Source of the DNA: an uncultured Planctomycetaceae bacterium
Lineage (GTDB): Bacteria > Planctomycetota > Planctomycetia > Planctomycetales > Planctomycetaceae
Length of the DNA stretch: 64,000 nt
Direction: 5' to 3'
Assembly: GCA_943787265.1 (NCBI GenBank)
Contig: CALSLT010000024.1
Coordinates: 1-64,000, forward strand
This document shows, one piece after another, positions 55,467 through 64,000 of the stretch. The translations under genes and the position numbers were made by a program. The notes below the pieces were generated by a model, which saw only the letters and a list, made by a program, of their open reading frames with translations, was not told the DNA's origin and did no database searches. Within the stretch, counting starts at the first letter, position 1; each line of letters starts with the position of its first letter.

Positions 55467-55540
55467 GGTCGTACGGACATTCATCTTGCTGTTTGTCGTT
55501 AGTTTGAATGAGGATGTCTATCGTCTCAAGGAGGAGCACG

Positions 55541-56337
55541 ATGGTCCGACGTCATGAACTGAGCGATGAACAGTGGAATGTGATCAAGAGTTTGATCCCG
55601 GGAAAGAAAAGTGATCCAGGGCGGACAGGTCGTAACAATCGATTGTTTATCAACGCCGTGTTGTTTGTGCTGAAAACTGGCATTCCCTGGGAAGATCTTC
55701 CTGGTCGATACGGAAAACCCAACTCGGTTTGGAAGCGGTACGATCGCTGGTGTTCCCGAGGTGTCTGGGAGCGGATTTTCCTGGCCATCGGTGAGTCAGG
55801 ACTGACAGACGAATTGCAGGAAGTACAGATAGATTCTACCAGCATCAAAGCTCACCCGGTCGCTTCCACCGGACGCCGCCTGGCAGATGAAAAAAAGAAG
55901 ACGCTGACGAACGACGCTGCCTTGGCCGTTCTCGTGGCGGACTGACGACCAAAGTTCACGCAGTAACTGGCAGGAGCGGCCGGCTTGTCACCTTCCAGCT
56001 GACGGTCGGTCAACCTGGCGATGCTCCTTTGGGAGAACAGTTGCTCAAAGACTTCAAACGCGGTGATGTGGGCACCATCATCGCTGACGCCGCGTACGAT
56101 TCAGACGCGATCCGCAAGCGTGCCCGACAGCTCAGGGCAAAGGTGTGCATCAAGCCAAATGCCGGACGCAAAAAGAAAAAGAGATACAACAGGACGGTCT
56201 ACAAACACCGCAATCTCATCGAACGATTCTTTGGAAGAATCAAACGCTGCCGCCGCATCGCCACACGCTACGAGAAAAAGCCGGCGAACTTCGCCGGCTT
56301 CATCTGGCTCGCAGCACTAATCACAGACATGGTCTGA
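55541..56337 (+). CDS. IS5-family transposase, two frames joined by -1 frameshifting
   Basis: Frame one starts at the ATG at 55541 (MVRRHELSDEQWNVIKSLIPG), includes DRWCSRGVWERIF and the first catalytic Asp in VQIDSTSIKAH, and stops at 55945. The second frame (-1) carries GRSRGGLTTKVHAVTG, the second Asp in IIADAAYDSDAI, and the Glu in HRNLIERFFGRIKRCRRIATRY, ending at 56337. A -1 slip at the A-run at 55891-55897 joins them into one protein with the complete DDE triad. This two-frame layout is known for the IS427 group of IS5. The element could be active. Confidence 0.8.
55891..55897 (+). promoter_or_regulatory. Probable programmed -1 frameshift site (A AAA AAG)
   Basis: The heptamer A AAA AAG is phased with the zero frame of the ATG at 55541 (codons AAA at 55892-55894 and AAG at 55895-55897), exactly the X XXY YYZ arrangement for tandem slippage. 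A -1 slip here leads into EDADERRCLGRSRGG, the frame containing the rest of the transposase, bypassing the zero-frame stop at 55945. No downstream hairpin was worked out. Confidence 0.7.
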
Positions 56338-56353
56338 ATGTCCGTACGACCTA

Positions 56354-57587
56354 GTGCTTCGTCATACTTTGATTTGCGGGTAGAGGGATTTGAGCTTGGT
56401 GCGTGCGTTGTCGATTGTGAATTGCCAATCGACACCTCGCTGCCTGTCGTTGCTGGCAGCGGACCAGGCATTCGTTTCTGTTCGAAGTTCGTCGATATCT
56501 ACGATGCGGCGATCCTTCAGGCACTGACGCGTCATGGAGCTGAGTTCGTTCTCTGAGCCCTGTTCATGATTAAGGGGCAGCCAACTGCCGTGCTTTGGAG
56601 TGAAGCGAAAATCCAGGCGACGGACGAGCTCGCGAGCTTTGTCGGCGGGAAAGGCTTCGTAGAAAGCTCCCATGGTGTGCGTATTCAGATTGTCGCAGAC
56701 CAGAATCACTTTTTGTGCATTCGCGTATCGCGTGCGGAGAAGTTCTTCCATCTCAACAGCCCAATCGACCTTGGTGCGTTGCTTGCGAACATGCACCGTG
56801 CGCCAGCCGGAAAGTGGTTCGGTGAACATGAAAATGCTGGCGGTTGCGTTCGTATTCGTAGTCAACACGGCGTGGATGCTGTCTACTGGCAGCGATCGGG
56901 ACGCGAGTTTCCTTAAGCAATTGCACCGGTTGCTCGTCCATACAGAGCACTGGAAAGTCTGCATCGTAAGGCAGGGCGTACGTGTCCAGCACGTTTTCCA
57001 TACAAGCAACGAACTCGCTGTTCGCTTCCGGTGGAATGACCCAGTACTGAATTTTCCGTCGCGTCATGCCGTTTTTTTCAGCGTCTGGCGAACGGTCTCG
57101 TGACTCACCGATTCGACGATGCTCAGTTCCACGACTTTCTCGGCGAGCAAACGCAGAGTCCAGTTGGCAAAACCTTTGGGCGGGTTTACCCAGACGCAGA
57201 GCAATCACTTTCGCTTCCTGCTCACCATCAAAGAGCTTCTCGTGTGGCGGCGTTTCGCGTGGCTTTCCATTCAAAGCAATTTCGAAACCTTCCGTCACCG
57301 GCCGCTGCCGAATGTTCTCTACCGTATTAATTCGACAACCAAAGGCCTCCGCGATTCTGCGGTCCGTCCAGCACGGACCATCAGCATCGGCTTTCAAGAG
57401 CACTTGTGCCCGCCGCACTTTCTGCGATGACCCGCTCAACTTCTTCACCACGCTCAGAAGCGTTTCCCGTTCGTTATCTGCCAAACGAACCACATATTTC
57501 TTCTGCATAGCAACCCTCCATGGTTGCCAGACTTGTCTCAAAATCAACAGTACCGGGGAACCCCAATTCCAAAGACTGACGAAGCAC
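56354..57587 (-). mobile_element. IS630-family insertion sequence with broken transposase
   Basis: Ends GTGCTTCGTCA at 56354 and its complement TGACGAAGCAC ending at 57587; the imperfect repeats extend to about 18 bases with two mismatches. TA stands outside both ends (56352-56353, 57588-57589), the known IS630 target duplication. The left TA is shared with the IS5-family element, so the two elements abut with no other DNA between. Confidence 0.8.
56362..57508 (-). pseudogene. IS630-family transposase, frameshifted
   Basis: ATG at 57508 (MQKKYVVRLADNERETLLSV); HTH part RRIAEAFGCRINTVENIRQR; then in shifted frames LRLLAEKVVELSIVESVSHETV, RRKIQYWVIPPEANSEFVACME, VLCMDEQPVQLLKETR (first Asp), KVILVCDNLNTHTMGAFYEAF (second Asp) and FTPKHGSWL followed by ENELSSMTRQCL (Glu region). 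Closes KSLYPQIKV at 56362. All IS630 blocks are identifiable but at least three frame changes break it. The stretch after GSWL carries a few extra residues compared with the usual NMAEIE motif. Confidence 0.7.
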
Positions 57588-57589
57588 TA

Positions 57590-58130
57590 GTTCCGTTCGT
57601 CAATGCCGTCGTCTCGGCATGCACGGGGCGCGGCTTCTGGAGTTAAGGTGATGCTTGGCGTACGGACCTCGTTTGTCGAACGCACTCACGGCTGGCTGGG
57701 AGTTGCCTCTGTTCTTCTTGAAACTAAGCCACGATCACGAGGACATCCCGTGATTTTTCAGATGACCTCCAAGATTCATGCTTCTGAGGGAACCATCAAG
57801 AGCCGTAAACGATAATAGAGTCTGCCTCTTGGATTGTGTGCGATTTTTCGTTCCGTTTGCTTCCTGCTGGCAGTATCTGGCATCCAAGTACGCTTGGGGC
57901 GGTGTTTTTTTCGAGTTGTACCATTCGCCATGGGGCATGCTCAAAGACTACAAAACAGGCTTGTGGATTTAGTTCGTTCAGGCACTGCCTAGCTTTGCTT
58001 GAAGCAAATGCAATCTGTTTGTTTGTAATGTCGAGACTTTTTCGTCTTAAAGAACGGAATTTTGTCTCGCATTTCGCATTGCTTCAGTTTCACGGAAACA
58101 GCTCATGGCAGGCTTCTCAAACAGTAAGCA
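57590..58130. other. Stretch without a recognisable gene
   Basis: About 540 bases between the IS630-family element and the terminator of the lipoprotein gene. Open frames of 60-70 codons on both strands show no motif. I looked here for the missing 5' half of the truncated sulfatase and did not find it. Confidence 0.4.
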
Positions 58131-58168
58131 AACAAAAAAACGCTGCAGGCCTTGGCAGGCCTGCAGCG
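58131..58168 (-). terminator. Intrinsic terminator downstream of the lipoprotein gene
   Basis: Perfect 11-base-pair stem: CGCTGCAGGCC at 58141-58151 and GGCCTGCAGCG at 58158-58168 around a six-base loop. Read on the minus strand it is followed by seven T (58134-58140 as A on the plus strand). It lies 46 bases after the lipoprotein stop at 58214. Confidence 0.85.
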
Positions 58169-58213
58169 AATGAAAGCTCTGATGAGCTTCGTTCATTGGA
58201 CGTAGCAGCAGAT

Positions 58214-58438
58214 CTACGGATTCGAAGGGTCCGTGCTGACAGCGTCTTCTGTATTCCCCCCACCGATCGGATTTCCGTCGGTGCCGTTGGCCATATCAGC
58301 CGGCTCGTCATCCGTAGTCGTGTTGGGCGGGGGGGTCTCATTTGGATCGATATCGTCAACCGTCCGAGTTGCCGATCCGCAGCCGGCAAGCGACACCGCT
58401 ACGCAGGCCGCACAAAAAAAGTACAAAAGATTCTTCAT
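58214..58438 (-). CDS. Small secreted lipoprotein
   Basis: 74 aa from the ATG at 58438. Signal peptide of the lipoprotein class with lipobox SLAGC at residue 20 (MKNLLYFFCAACVAVSLAGCG); the rest is short, acidic and low-complexity (DDIDPNETPPPNTTTDDEPAD). It directly follows the DUF1559 gene by 27 bases and precedes a strong terminator, so the two form a short operon. Small lipoproteins of this kind often follow DUF1559 genes in planctomycetes; function unknown. Confidence 0.7.
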   Translation of the reverse strand: MKNLLYFFCAACVAVSLAGCGSATRTVDDIDPNETPPPNTTTDDEPADMANGTDGNPIGGGNTEDAVSTDPSNP

Positions 58439-58465
58439 GATAAAAAGGAACTCCGTCTGAGCAGG

Positions 58466-59569
58466 TTATTCAAAGGTAACGAGTTCTTCATCTCTGATTC
58501 GTGTAAGTCGACTGTACATATAGTGATTCATGCTTTCGTTTAGAAATTTTACAGCGCCGTCGCCAAGAAGGAAGTGAGCCCCGCCCTGGTGAACGCTGGA
58601 TGCGACACACTCGTGCTGACGGGCGTCAAGAGTACCGCCACTTCCAGCCATCCCGGGCACGTGCAGCTTGCCGTTGATGTGGTAGCGTTCGTTGTTGATG
58701 TGGTTTCTGTTGTTGTTCGGGTGGTTCATTGCGAACGTTCCCTGCCAACGGGCAGAGGCCCAGATTGGAGCTCTTGCGTCTGCCGCAGCCCGGTTATGAA
58801 TCGTACTTTCGGCGATGAATATCACGTTGCTGAGTCCGTCAACGCAGAGTCTGAACCGCGCCGCCCCGTTGAAGCCAAAGGCGCCGACCGCTGGCTCGTG
58901 TCTGGTGGCAGTGGGACTGTCAGGATCCGGCAGCCAATGAGTACGATCAGTCTGTCGACTGTAGTAAATGTCGTTCCCCCATCCTGCCCAGTGCGCCCCG
59001 CCGTTAAATAGGTAGTTGCAGTAGGCATGATCGGTAGCGTGCCAATGATTCTGATCACCGTGATTTGCCAAGTCATCTGTCCCTTGGTCAGATGGACACA
59101 GTAGACTGGAGATTTTGGTTGAGTGGAGCCCTTTGTCGAAGTTTGGATTGCCGGCTCCCCACCCGCAAGCCAATGCTCCAGTACCACCTGCATCACCATG
59201 CGCCCAACCGCCTGTTGCACAGTCCAGATCAAGTTCCTCGTACAAGCCAGCTTGATCAAGGAACGGCAACAAGAAGATCCAACCGGTGTGATTTAAAATG
59301 CGTGGGTTTCTGCTGGAGTGATGAGGGTCCGATCCATTTGCACGTCCACGATTGATCGTTCCCGGTGGCAGAATCCCGTGAATTTCATGGTATCCATGCA
59401 ATCCAATTCCTACCTGCTTTAGATTATTCTTACATTGGGCACGGCGAGCTGCTTCCCTCGCCTGCTGGACTGCTGGCAATAGCAAGGCCACCAGGATTGC
59501 AATGATCGCGATTACGACCAGTAGCTCAATCAGCGTGAACGCACGCCTCTTGCGTAAGTAAAACTGCAT
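58466..59569 (-). CDS. DUF1559 protein with prepilin-type N terminus
   Basis: 367 aa from the ATG at 59569, with GGAG about nine bases upstream (the frame is open to 59644 without a better start). Type IV prepilin-like leader KRRAFTLIELLVVIAIIAILVALLLPAVQQAREAARRAQC, then the DUF1559 fold: NNLKQVGIGLHGYHEIHGILPPG, WIFLLPFLDQAGLYEELD, SSLLCPSDQG and, at the end, GGAHFLLGDGAVKFLNESMNHYMYSRL, the H-X9-DG signature. These proteins occur in large numbers in planctomycetes and are thought to be extracellular pseudopilin-like surface proteins; individual roles are unknown. Confidence 0.9.
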   Translation of the reverse strand: MQFYLRKRRAFTLIELLVVIAIIAILVALLLPAVQQAREAARRAQCKNNLKQVGIGLHGYHEIHGILPPGTINRGRANGSDPHHSSRNPRILNHTGWIFLLPFLDQAGLYEELDLDCATGGWAHGDAGGTGALACGWGAGNPNFDKGLHSTKISSLLCPSDQGTDDLANHGDQNHWHATDHAYCNYLFNGGAHWAGWGNDIYYSRQTDRTHWLPDPDSPTATRHEPAVGAFGFNGAARFRLCVDGLSNVIFIAESTIHNRAAADARAPIWASARWQGTFAMNHPNNNRNHINNERYHINGKLHVPGMAGSGGTLDARQHECVASSVHQGGAHFLLGDGAVKFLNESMNHYMYSRLTRIRDEELVTFE

Positions 59570-59966
59570 AACATGTACTCCTGCAAAACGAGAAATGAAG
59601 TCGCGAATCTCTACAAGATCAAAACCGCACGAGCATGCGGTCAATGGGTTTTGGCTTGTCGAAAGCTCTGGGCTGGTTCATTTGTTCAGGGGTTCGATGG
59701 TCGCGGCCTATTTGGCCGATCTTTATCGTAAGCTCGGGGCATTGGATCGTCAACTACTTATGTGTAAATTCGGGACAATCGTGACGACGCTAACGCAACG
59801 AGAATGCGTCCATCTAAACTGATGCAGTCCATTGCGGAGTTGCCGACCCGATGTTCAAACAAATGCAGGTTGTCGGTCATCAGTCAGCGGGTAGGATGTT
59901 TGTGCTGCGATCGGTGAGAGCACTTGAACGATCCGACCTTTTGGCCACCTTGGATTGCGAGACTGG
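59570..59966. other. Divergent intergenic region
   Basis: About 400 bases between the DUF1559 gene (leftward) and the TPR gene (rightward). It must carry promoters for both, but no clear -35/-10 pair, operator palindrome or riboswitch could be picked out by eye. Confidence 0.4.
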
Positions 59967-61178
59967 ATGACTGATTCAAAGCCCACTTCACGCACCAGAA
60001 GGACAGTCACTCGAACGATTCTTTTTCTCGCAGTTGGCAGTCTGATCGGCTTCGGTGTCTACGGGTATTTGGTCAGACGCAATGTTCGAATCCTGAAAAA
60101 AGCAGATCGTTACCTGACAATTGGCGAAAACCCGGGAGCGGCTGAAGAACTGGCTCGCCAAGTGTTGTTTCTCGAGCCTGAAAATCACGAGGCGATTGTT
60201 GTTCTTGGAACCGCCCTGAACCAGCAAAAGAAATTTGACGAAGCGATTAACGCGTTCCAACGAGTGCCCCGGTCCAGTGAGTCTTACCCCGAGGCGGGGT
60301 ACGGCGCCGCAGCATGCCTGATGTTCGACGGACGATACGTCGAAGCCGAGTCGCTGCTCACGACACTCCTTGAATTGCACTCGTCGTTTGATTCTGCGAG
60401 GGAGCTGCTTCGGACTTTGTATATTCGCACTTACCGAGTTCGCGAGGCTCTTGAGCTTGTCTCAAAGCGGTACCGACAGATACCAGACGACCTCACCTAC
60501 CTGCCGCTCGTGCTGAAAACTGCGACTGAGTTCCCATCGGGGCTCGGCATCGAAAATGAGCTTGCAACTTACAATCGTCGGTTTCCTCGACAGCCTGCAA
60601 TCGTCGGCGCTCTGGCACGCGCGTACTGGCTGAAGGGAAAAACTGAAGAAGCAGACGGACATTTTCGTGAACTGGTCCAGTTAGCGAATCCCGTACCGGT
60701 GAACTTGGCATGGGCTGCACAGTTCTGGGTCGAAACCGGCGATCTTGCCAGAGCAGAAACTGCACTCGATCGCGCAGAGGCCTCTCTTGGCAACGCCGTG
60801 GTGCCGCCTTACCAAATGTCAGCGATAAGGTCATCTCAGGCTGCTCTGGCTTACGCGAAGCACGATTACGAACAAACGCAGGAGCTTTTAGATGAGGCAA
60901 TCGCTTTATGTCCCGACGAGCCATCGTATTACTCAAAACGTGCAGTCGTGCGCCGGAGACTCGGAGACCAGCCTGGTGCGAGAGAGGATAACGCAACGGG
61001 GATGCGGCTGGGGGCGAGTGTTGAGGAATTACGTCGTCTTGCTTCGCGAGTGAACAACGGTGACGTTTCGCCTGAAGTATGTGAAAATGTATCAAAGCAA
61101 CTTGCCGAATTGGGTGATCGAGAATTCTCGACGGCTTGGCGCCGACTTGCGGTTGTATTGGCAGGTCGAAGACTGTGA
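59967..61178 (+). CDS. Membrane-anchored TPR protein
   Basis: 403 aa from the ATG at 59967 (a TTG at 59955 is also in frame). One membrane segment after a basic N terminus (RTILFLAVGSLIGFGVYGYLV), then TPRs: YLTIGENPGAAEELARQVLFLEPENHEAIVVLGTALNQQKKFDEAINAFQRV, AAACLMFDGRYVEAESLLTTLL, and further repeats to LCPDEPSYYSKRAVVRRRLGDQPGAR. A scaffold facing the periplasm. It is followed after 37 bases by a CRTAC1-family gene with a good ribosome site, so the two are probably co-transcribed. Confidence 0.8.
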   Translation: MTDSKPTSRTRRTVTRTILFLAVGSLIGFGVYGYLVRRNVRILKKADRYLTIGENPGAAEELARQVLFLEPENHEAIVVLGTALNQQKKFDEAINAFQRVPRSSESYPEAGYGAAACLMFDGRYVEAESLLTTLLELHSSFDSARELLRTLYIRTYRVREALELVSKRYRQIPDDLTYLPLVLKTATEFPSGLGIENELATYNRRFPRQPAIVGALARAYWLKGKTEEADGHFRELVQLANPVPVNLAWAAQFWVETGDLARAETALDRAEASLGNAVVPPYQMSAIRSSQAALAYAKHDYEQTQELLDEAIALCPDEPSYYSKRAVVRRRLGDQPGAREDNATGMRLGASVEELRRLASRVNNGDVSPEVCENVSKQLAELGDREFSTAWRRLAVVLAGRRL

Positions 61179-61215
61179 TAGTCAGTCACGCCATTCCTCA
61201 GGAGAAAACCGGATA

Positions 61216-63051
61216 ATGCAAAAAGTTCGCATGGGTACAATTAGAATTCGCACGATAAGGAACCATCTGGCATCAATAATCGCCGTCATGAGTATTCTGG
61301 GGTGTGGTTCAAATACAACAGAGCAATCCACCATCTCAACTCCTTCACCAGATCAGTTGGTGCCTGGGACGAAGATAGGCGTGTTGGCGCTCGAAGATTC
61401 GGTCGAACCGGAAAACGATGAGAACGCATCACCAATTAGTTTTTCAGACGTGACTCAACAAAGCGGGATTGACTTCACGTACTATGGAGTGCCAAGTCCG
61501 CAAGCCTATATGACAGAACAGAATGGCGGCGGTGTCGCAGTTTTTGATGCAGACGGTGATCAGGTTCAGGACATTTTTCTGGTGAACGGATCTCACTTCC
61601 AAAAACCGGCTGAATCCGGTGAACAGTCCAGTCAGCTTTACCGTGGCCGGGGAAAGTTTTCCTATGACAAGGTGACTCGAAGCGCATTTATTGAACACCA
61701 CTCATTTGGCATGGGGGTCGCGTCAGGTGACTTTGACAATGATGGATTCGCAGATCTGTTCATTGCATGTTTCGGCCGAAACTCTTTGTTCCAGAATCAG
61801 GGAGACGGAACGTTTCGCCGAATCACCTCCGAGCCAATCGACGTTCGTCGCGACTGGAGTTGCAGCCCTGCATTTGCCGACTTCAATGGTGATGGTCTGC
61901 TAGACCTTTATGTTGTCAACTACGTTGACTGGGCATCCGACCACAAACCGTGCAGCGACCCCAAGCATCCAGAAATTCGGAGAACGTGCAGTCCGACTTC
62001 CAAAAATGCCGTCGCTGACAATCTATATTTGAACAACGGGAATCTGACATTTGCTGATGTCGGAAAATCCGCAGGCATTGCCAACGAGATTATCGGCAAG
62101 GGACTCGCACTGGGAGTGTTCGACGCAAATGGCGATGGCAGACTTGATATCTATGTTGCCAATGACACTACAGCCAACAGTCTGTTCATCAATCAGGACA
62201 GCATGAAGTTCGTAGACGCTGCAACTGAATATGGTGTCGCCGTCAGTGTCGATGGAGTTCACGGTGCCAGCATGGGGGTGGGCATTGCAGACTACGATCG
62301 TAACGGCAACAAAGACATTCTGGTGACCAATTTTCGAAATCAGGTTAACGACCTGTATTCCTCCCTGGGAGCTGCTGGATATGTATTTGCAAATACCGAG
62401 ACAGGCTTAGATCTTTCATCGCGCAGCAAACTGGCCTTTGGTGCGGTGTTTCGCGATCTAAATGGAGACACATGGCCTGACATCTTCATCTCGAACGGCC
62501 ACATCTGGAACTTAACGTCACTTGGGAACCAGTACGAATATCAAATGACTGCAAGCCTGTTGGCCAATCAATCTGGAAGCAGGTTTCGCGATGTTTCAGA
62601 GAAATCCGGCAAATATTTCCAGAAGAAATGGCTTGGAAGGTCGGTGGCGGCCGGTGATCTGGATAATGACGGAGATATTGACTTGGTGGTGCAGCATTTG
62701 GAATCCCGTGCCCGAGTGCTGAGGAACGACACGGTCGATTATCCGCAATCGGTCACAATAGGTTTTTCAGGTGTGAAATCGAGCCGATCTCCCTTGGGGT
62801 GTCAAGTTAGATTCAGCCACCCGACCGGTATCGTTACGACGCATATACCGTCCGGGGAGAGCTTTCAGGCAAGCCATGACCCAAGAATTAACATCCCGAT
62901 TGGAGCAGGAAACGTCATTAAAATGCTTGAGATCACATGGCCGGACGGGCATCCGGAACAGTGGCTTAATATCGGCGTCACTGCTGGCCAACAGCTCTTA
63001 GCCATTGAAGGCGGACAAATAAGCTCGTTGGCTGTTGAAAACTTCCAATGA
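61216..63051 (+). CDS. CRTAC1-family lipoprotein with FG-GAP/VCBS repeats and ASPIC/UnbV domain
   Basis: 611 aa from the ATG at 61216, preceded by AGGAGA. A hydrophobic leader with lipobox SILGC suggests a lipoprotein. Seven calcium-binding FG-GAP-type loops follow, e.g. DADGDQVQDIFLVNG, DFDNDGFADLFIACFG, DFNGDGLLDLYVVNY, DANGDGRLDIYVAND, DLDNDGDIDLVVQHL, making a seven-bladed propeller. The C-terminal ASPIC/UnbV domain reads SPLGCQVRFSHPTGI, THIPSGESFQASHDPR, IGAGNVIKMLEITWPDG. Such proteins are surface-exposed, calcium-dependent and implicated in adhesion or protein binding; the partner may be the TPR protein upstream. Confidence 0.85.
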   Translation: MQKVRMGTIRIRTIRNHLASIIAVMSILGCGSNTTEQSTISTPSPDQLVPGTKIGVLALEDSVEPENDENASPISFSDVTQQSGIDFTYYGVPSPQAYMTEQNGGGVAVFDADGDQVQDIFLVNGSHFQKPAESGEQSSQLYRGRGKFSYDKVTRSAFIEHHSFGMGVASGDFDNDGFADLFIACFGRNSLFQNQGDGTFRRITSEPIDVRRDWSCSPAFADFNGDGLLDLYVVNYVDWASDHKPCSDPKHPEIRRTCSPTSKNAVADNLYLNNGNLTFADVGKSAGIANEIIGKGLALGVFDANGDGRLDIYVANDTTANSLFINQDSMKFVDAATEYGVAVSVDGVHGASMGVGIADYDRNGNKDILVTNFRNQVNDLYSSLGAAGYVFANTETGLDLSSRSKLAFGAVFRDLNGDTWPDIFISNGHIWNLTSLGNQYEYQMTASLLANQSGSRFRDVSEKSGKYFQKKWLGRSVAAGDLDNDGDIDLVVQHLESRARVLRNDTVDYPQSVTIGFSGVKSSRSPLGCQVRFSHPTGIVTTHIPSGESFQASHDPRINIPIGAGNVIKMLEITWPDGHPEQWLNIGVTAGQQLLAIEGGQISSLAVENFQ

Positions 63052-63299
63052 ATCGCTTGAGAAAATACTCAGAATTTGATTCTGGATTCAGTCAGCGGGC
63101 TCATGACATCTTCCAGCCAAACGAATATGGCTGGAATTAACACATGTCGTCATGCTTGTTCATCGTCGATTCTGCGATTTCTACTCCATAATTGGACAAG
63201 CCGCCTCACTTGTAGTCATCGAAAGAAATCGGTCCCACAAGAAGCGACACTTACATCGGAAGCAAACTTTCATTGGTTGCTTGGGCAATGTGAATCGGT

Positions 63300-64000
63300 C
63301 TACTGATATGTGCTGAATTCATACCAAGTCGTTTTTGTGTACTTGTTGCCGGGCTTGAGGATTGTTGACGGGAATGAGGGTTGGTTGACTGAGTCGGGGT
63401 AGTGTTGATCTTCGAGGCAGAGGGCTGCTCGGTGGGCGTATTCTTTGCCGCCTTTTCCTTTCTGGCCGTTCAGGAAGTTGCCCGAGTAGAACTGGATGCC
63501 TGGCTCCTGCGTGTAGACCTTAAGGACTCGACCTGAAGATGGGTCTTTCAGCGTTGCGGCCAGCGCGTTCTTGCCGGTCTGATTTCGCAGCACGTAGTTG
63601 TGGTCGTAGCCGAGCACTGGCGTGTCGGTCAATTCTTCGATGCGGTCGCCGATCCGGGTCGACTTGCGGAAGTCCAGCACTGTTCCTGCAACGTCAGCGA
63701 TCTTGCCTGTTGGAATGAACGTGTCGTCGACTGGCGTGTACTTGTCGGCTTCGAGTTGAAGTTCGTGGTCGAGGACTGTTGGGGAACCGGCGCCGGCAAG
63801 GTTGAAATATGCATGGTTCGTCAGGTTCACCGGCGTAGCTTTGTCCGTCGTCGCTGAATAACGAATTGAAAGTTTGTTGTCGTCAGTCAGGATGTACCGG
63901 ACGTTGATTTTCAGCTTGCCTGGGTAGCCCTCTTCGCCGTCGGGGCTGGTGTATGAGAATGCGGCTCCGACACCCTTCTTTGGCTCAACGATCTTCCCTT
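63300..64000 (-). CDS. galM: Aldose 1-epimerase (mutarotase), 3' part
   Basis: Runs in from the right edge; the N terminus is outside the window. Visible residues include GAAFSYTSPDGEEGYPGKL, VRYILTDDNKLSIRYSATTDKATPVNLTNHAYFNLAG (the HAYFNL block with catalytic His), VDDTFIPTGKIADVAGTVLDFRK, VLGYDHNYVLR, VYTQEPGIQFYSGNFLNG (with the catalytic Glu in TQEPGIQ) and a C-terminal LEDQHYPDSVNQPSFPSTILKPG. All blocks typical of GalM are in one frame to the stop at 63300. It interconverts alpha and beta anomers of sugars such as galactose; many planctomycete copies are secreted. Confidence 0.85.
   Translation of the reverse strand, partial: GKIVEPKKGVGAAFSYTSPDGEEGYPGKLKINVRYILTDDNKLSIRYSATTDKATPVNLTNHAYFNLAGAGSPTVLDHELQLEADKYTPVDDTFIPTGKIADVAGTVLDFRKSTRIGDRIEELTDTPVLGYDHNYVLRNQTGKNALAATLKDPSSGRVLKVYTQEPGIQFYSGNFLNGQKGKGGKEYAHRAALCLEDQHYPDSVNQPSFPSTILKPGNKYTKTTWYEFSTYQ

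Larger units (their letters stand above)
55467..56351 (+). mobile_element. IS5-family (IS427-like) insertion sequence, 885 bp
   Basis: Terminal inverted repeats GGTCGTACGGACATTCA at 55467-55483 and its exact complement at 56335-56351 (17 bases, perfect). TA flanks both ends (55465-55466 and 56352-56353), as expected for a TA target duplication. It contains two overlapping transposase frames joined by a slippery site. The insertion cuts the sulfatase to its left; the right-hand TA is also the left boundary of an IS630-family element. Confidence 0.85.

Noticed and set aside
57590..58130. Missing 5' half of the truncated sulfatase beyond the IS pair
   Set aside because: Removing both elements and one TA leads into an in-frame stop within a few codons, and no sulfatase motif is present.

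Overview
The window looks like a chromosomal stretch from a marine member of the Planctomycetota, close in gene content to the Pirellulales/Planctomycetales. The family inventory supports this: many secreted sulfatases, a DUF1559 prepilin-like protein with a small lipoprotein behind it, a DUF1501 protein, a PVC-type dehydrogenase with a terminal CxxCH haem domain, PQQ-propeller proteins fused to a methyltransferase-like domain, EF-hand-bearing secreted hydrolases, and a CRTAC1/ASPIC protein paired with a TPR protein. I saw no rRNA, tRNA or CRISPR array.

Layout. (1) 1-9.0 kb, all minus: the edge of a SASA-type esterase, a Tat-exported N,N-dimethylformamidase-like protein, the PVC-type dehydrogenase, a beta-lactamase-family serine hydrolase, and a redoxin/haem/copper-monooxygenase protein; the last two carry EF-hand pairs at both ends. 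(2) 9.1-12.9 kb, minus: an ECF sigma factor overlapping a membrane anti-sigma-like gene, then a DUF1501 gene, all broken by frameshifts. (3) 13.3-18.4 kb, plus: methyltransferase/PQQ protein followed by an SGNH hydrolase with TPRs. (4) 18.5-26.5 kb, minus: four sulfatases, an alpha/beta hydrolase and the 3' stub of an oxidoreductase. (5) 26.7-31.1 kb, plus: PQQ propeller, ankyrin/serine hydrolase, EF-hand esterase. (6) 31.4-34.1 kb: one decayed and one intact IS30-family element. (7) 34.1-55.5 kb, all minus: a 21-kb run of polysaccharide genes (GH29 fucosidase-like, two GH141-like beta-helix proteins, a GH43/GH117-like propeller, sulfatases including a double-domain one, an acyl esterase, a DUF6288 PDZ protein, a second methyltransferase/PQQ protein). 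(8) 55.5-57.6 kb: an IS5-family element and an IS630-family element abutting through a shared TA, cutting off the last sulfatase. (9) 58.1-64.0 kb: lipoprotein and DUF1559 protein, TPR plus CRTAC1 pair, and a partial aldose 1-epimerase.

How it works together (inference): the 34-55 kb block reads as a locus for taking apart a sulfated, acetylated, fucose-containing polysaccharide such as algal fucan. Sulfatases and the esterase would remove decorations, and the GH29, GH141-like and GH43-like enzymes would cleave sugars. It is bounded by transposons on both sides and contains repeated gene-end relics, so it appears assembled by duplication and mobile DNA. Many genes outside it, especially at 2.2-4.5, 6.6-14.8 and 28-32.4 kb, are interrupted by single-base frameshifts. 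I cannot tell from sequence alone whether these are assembly errors or real decay, so broken genes are annotated over their full inferred span.
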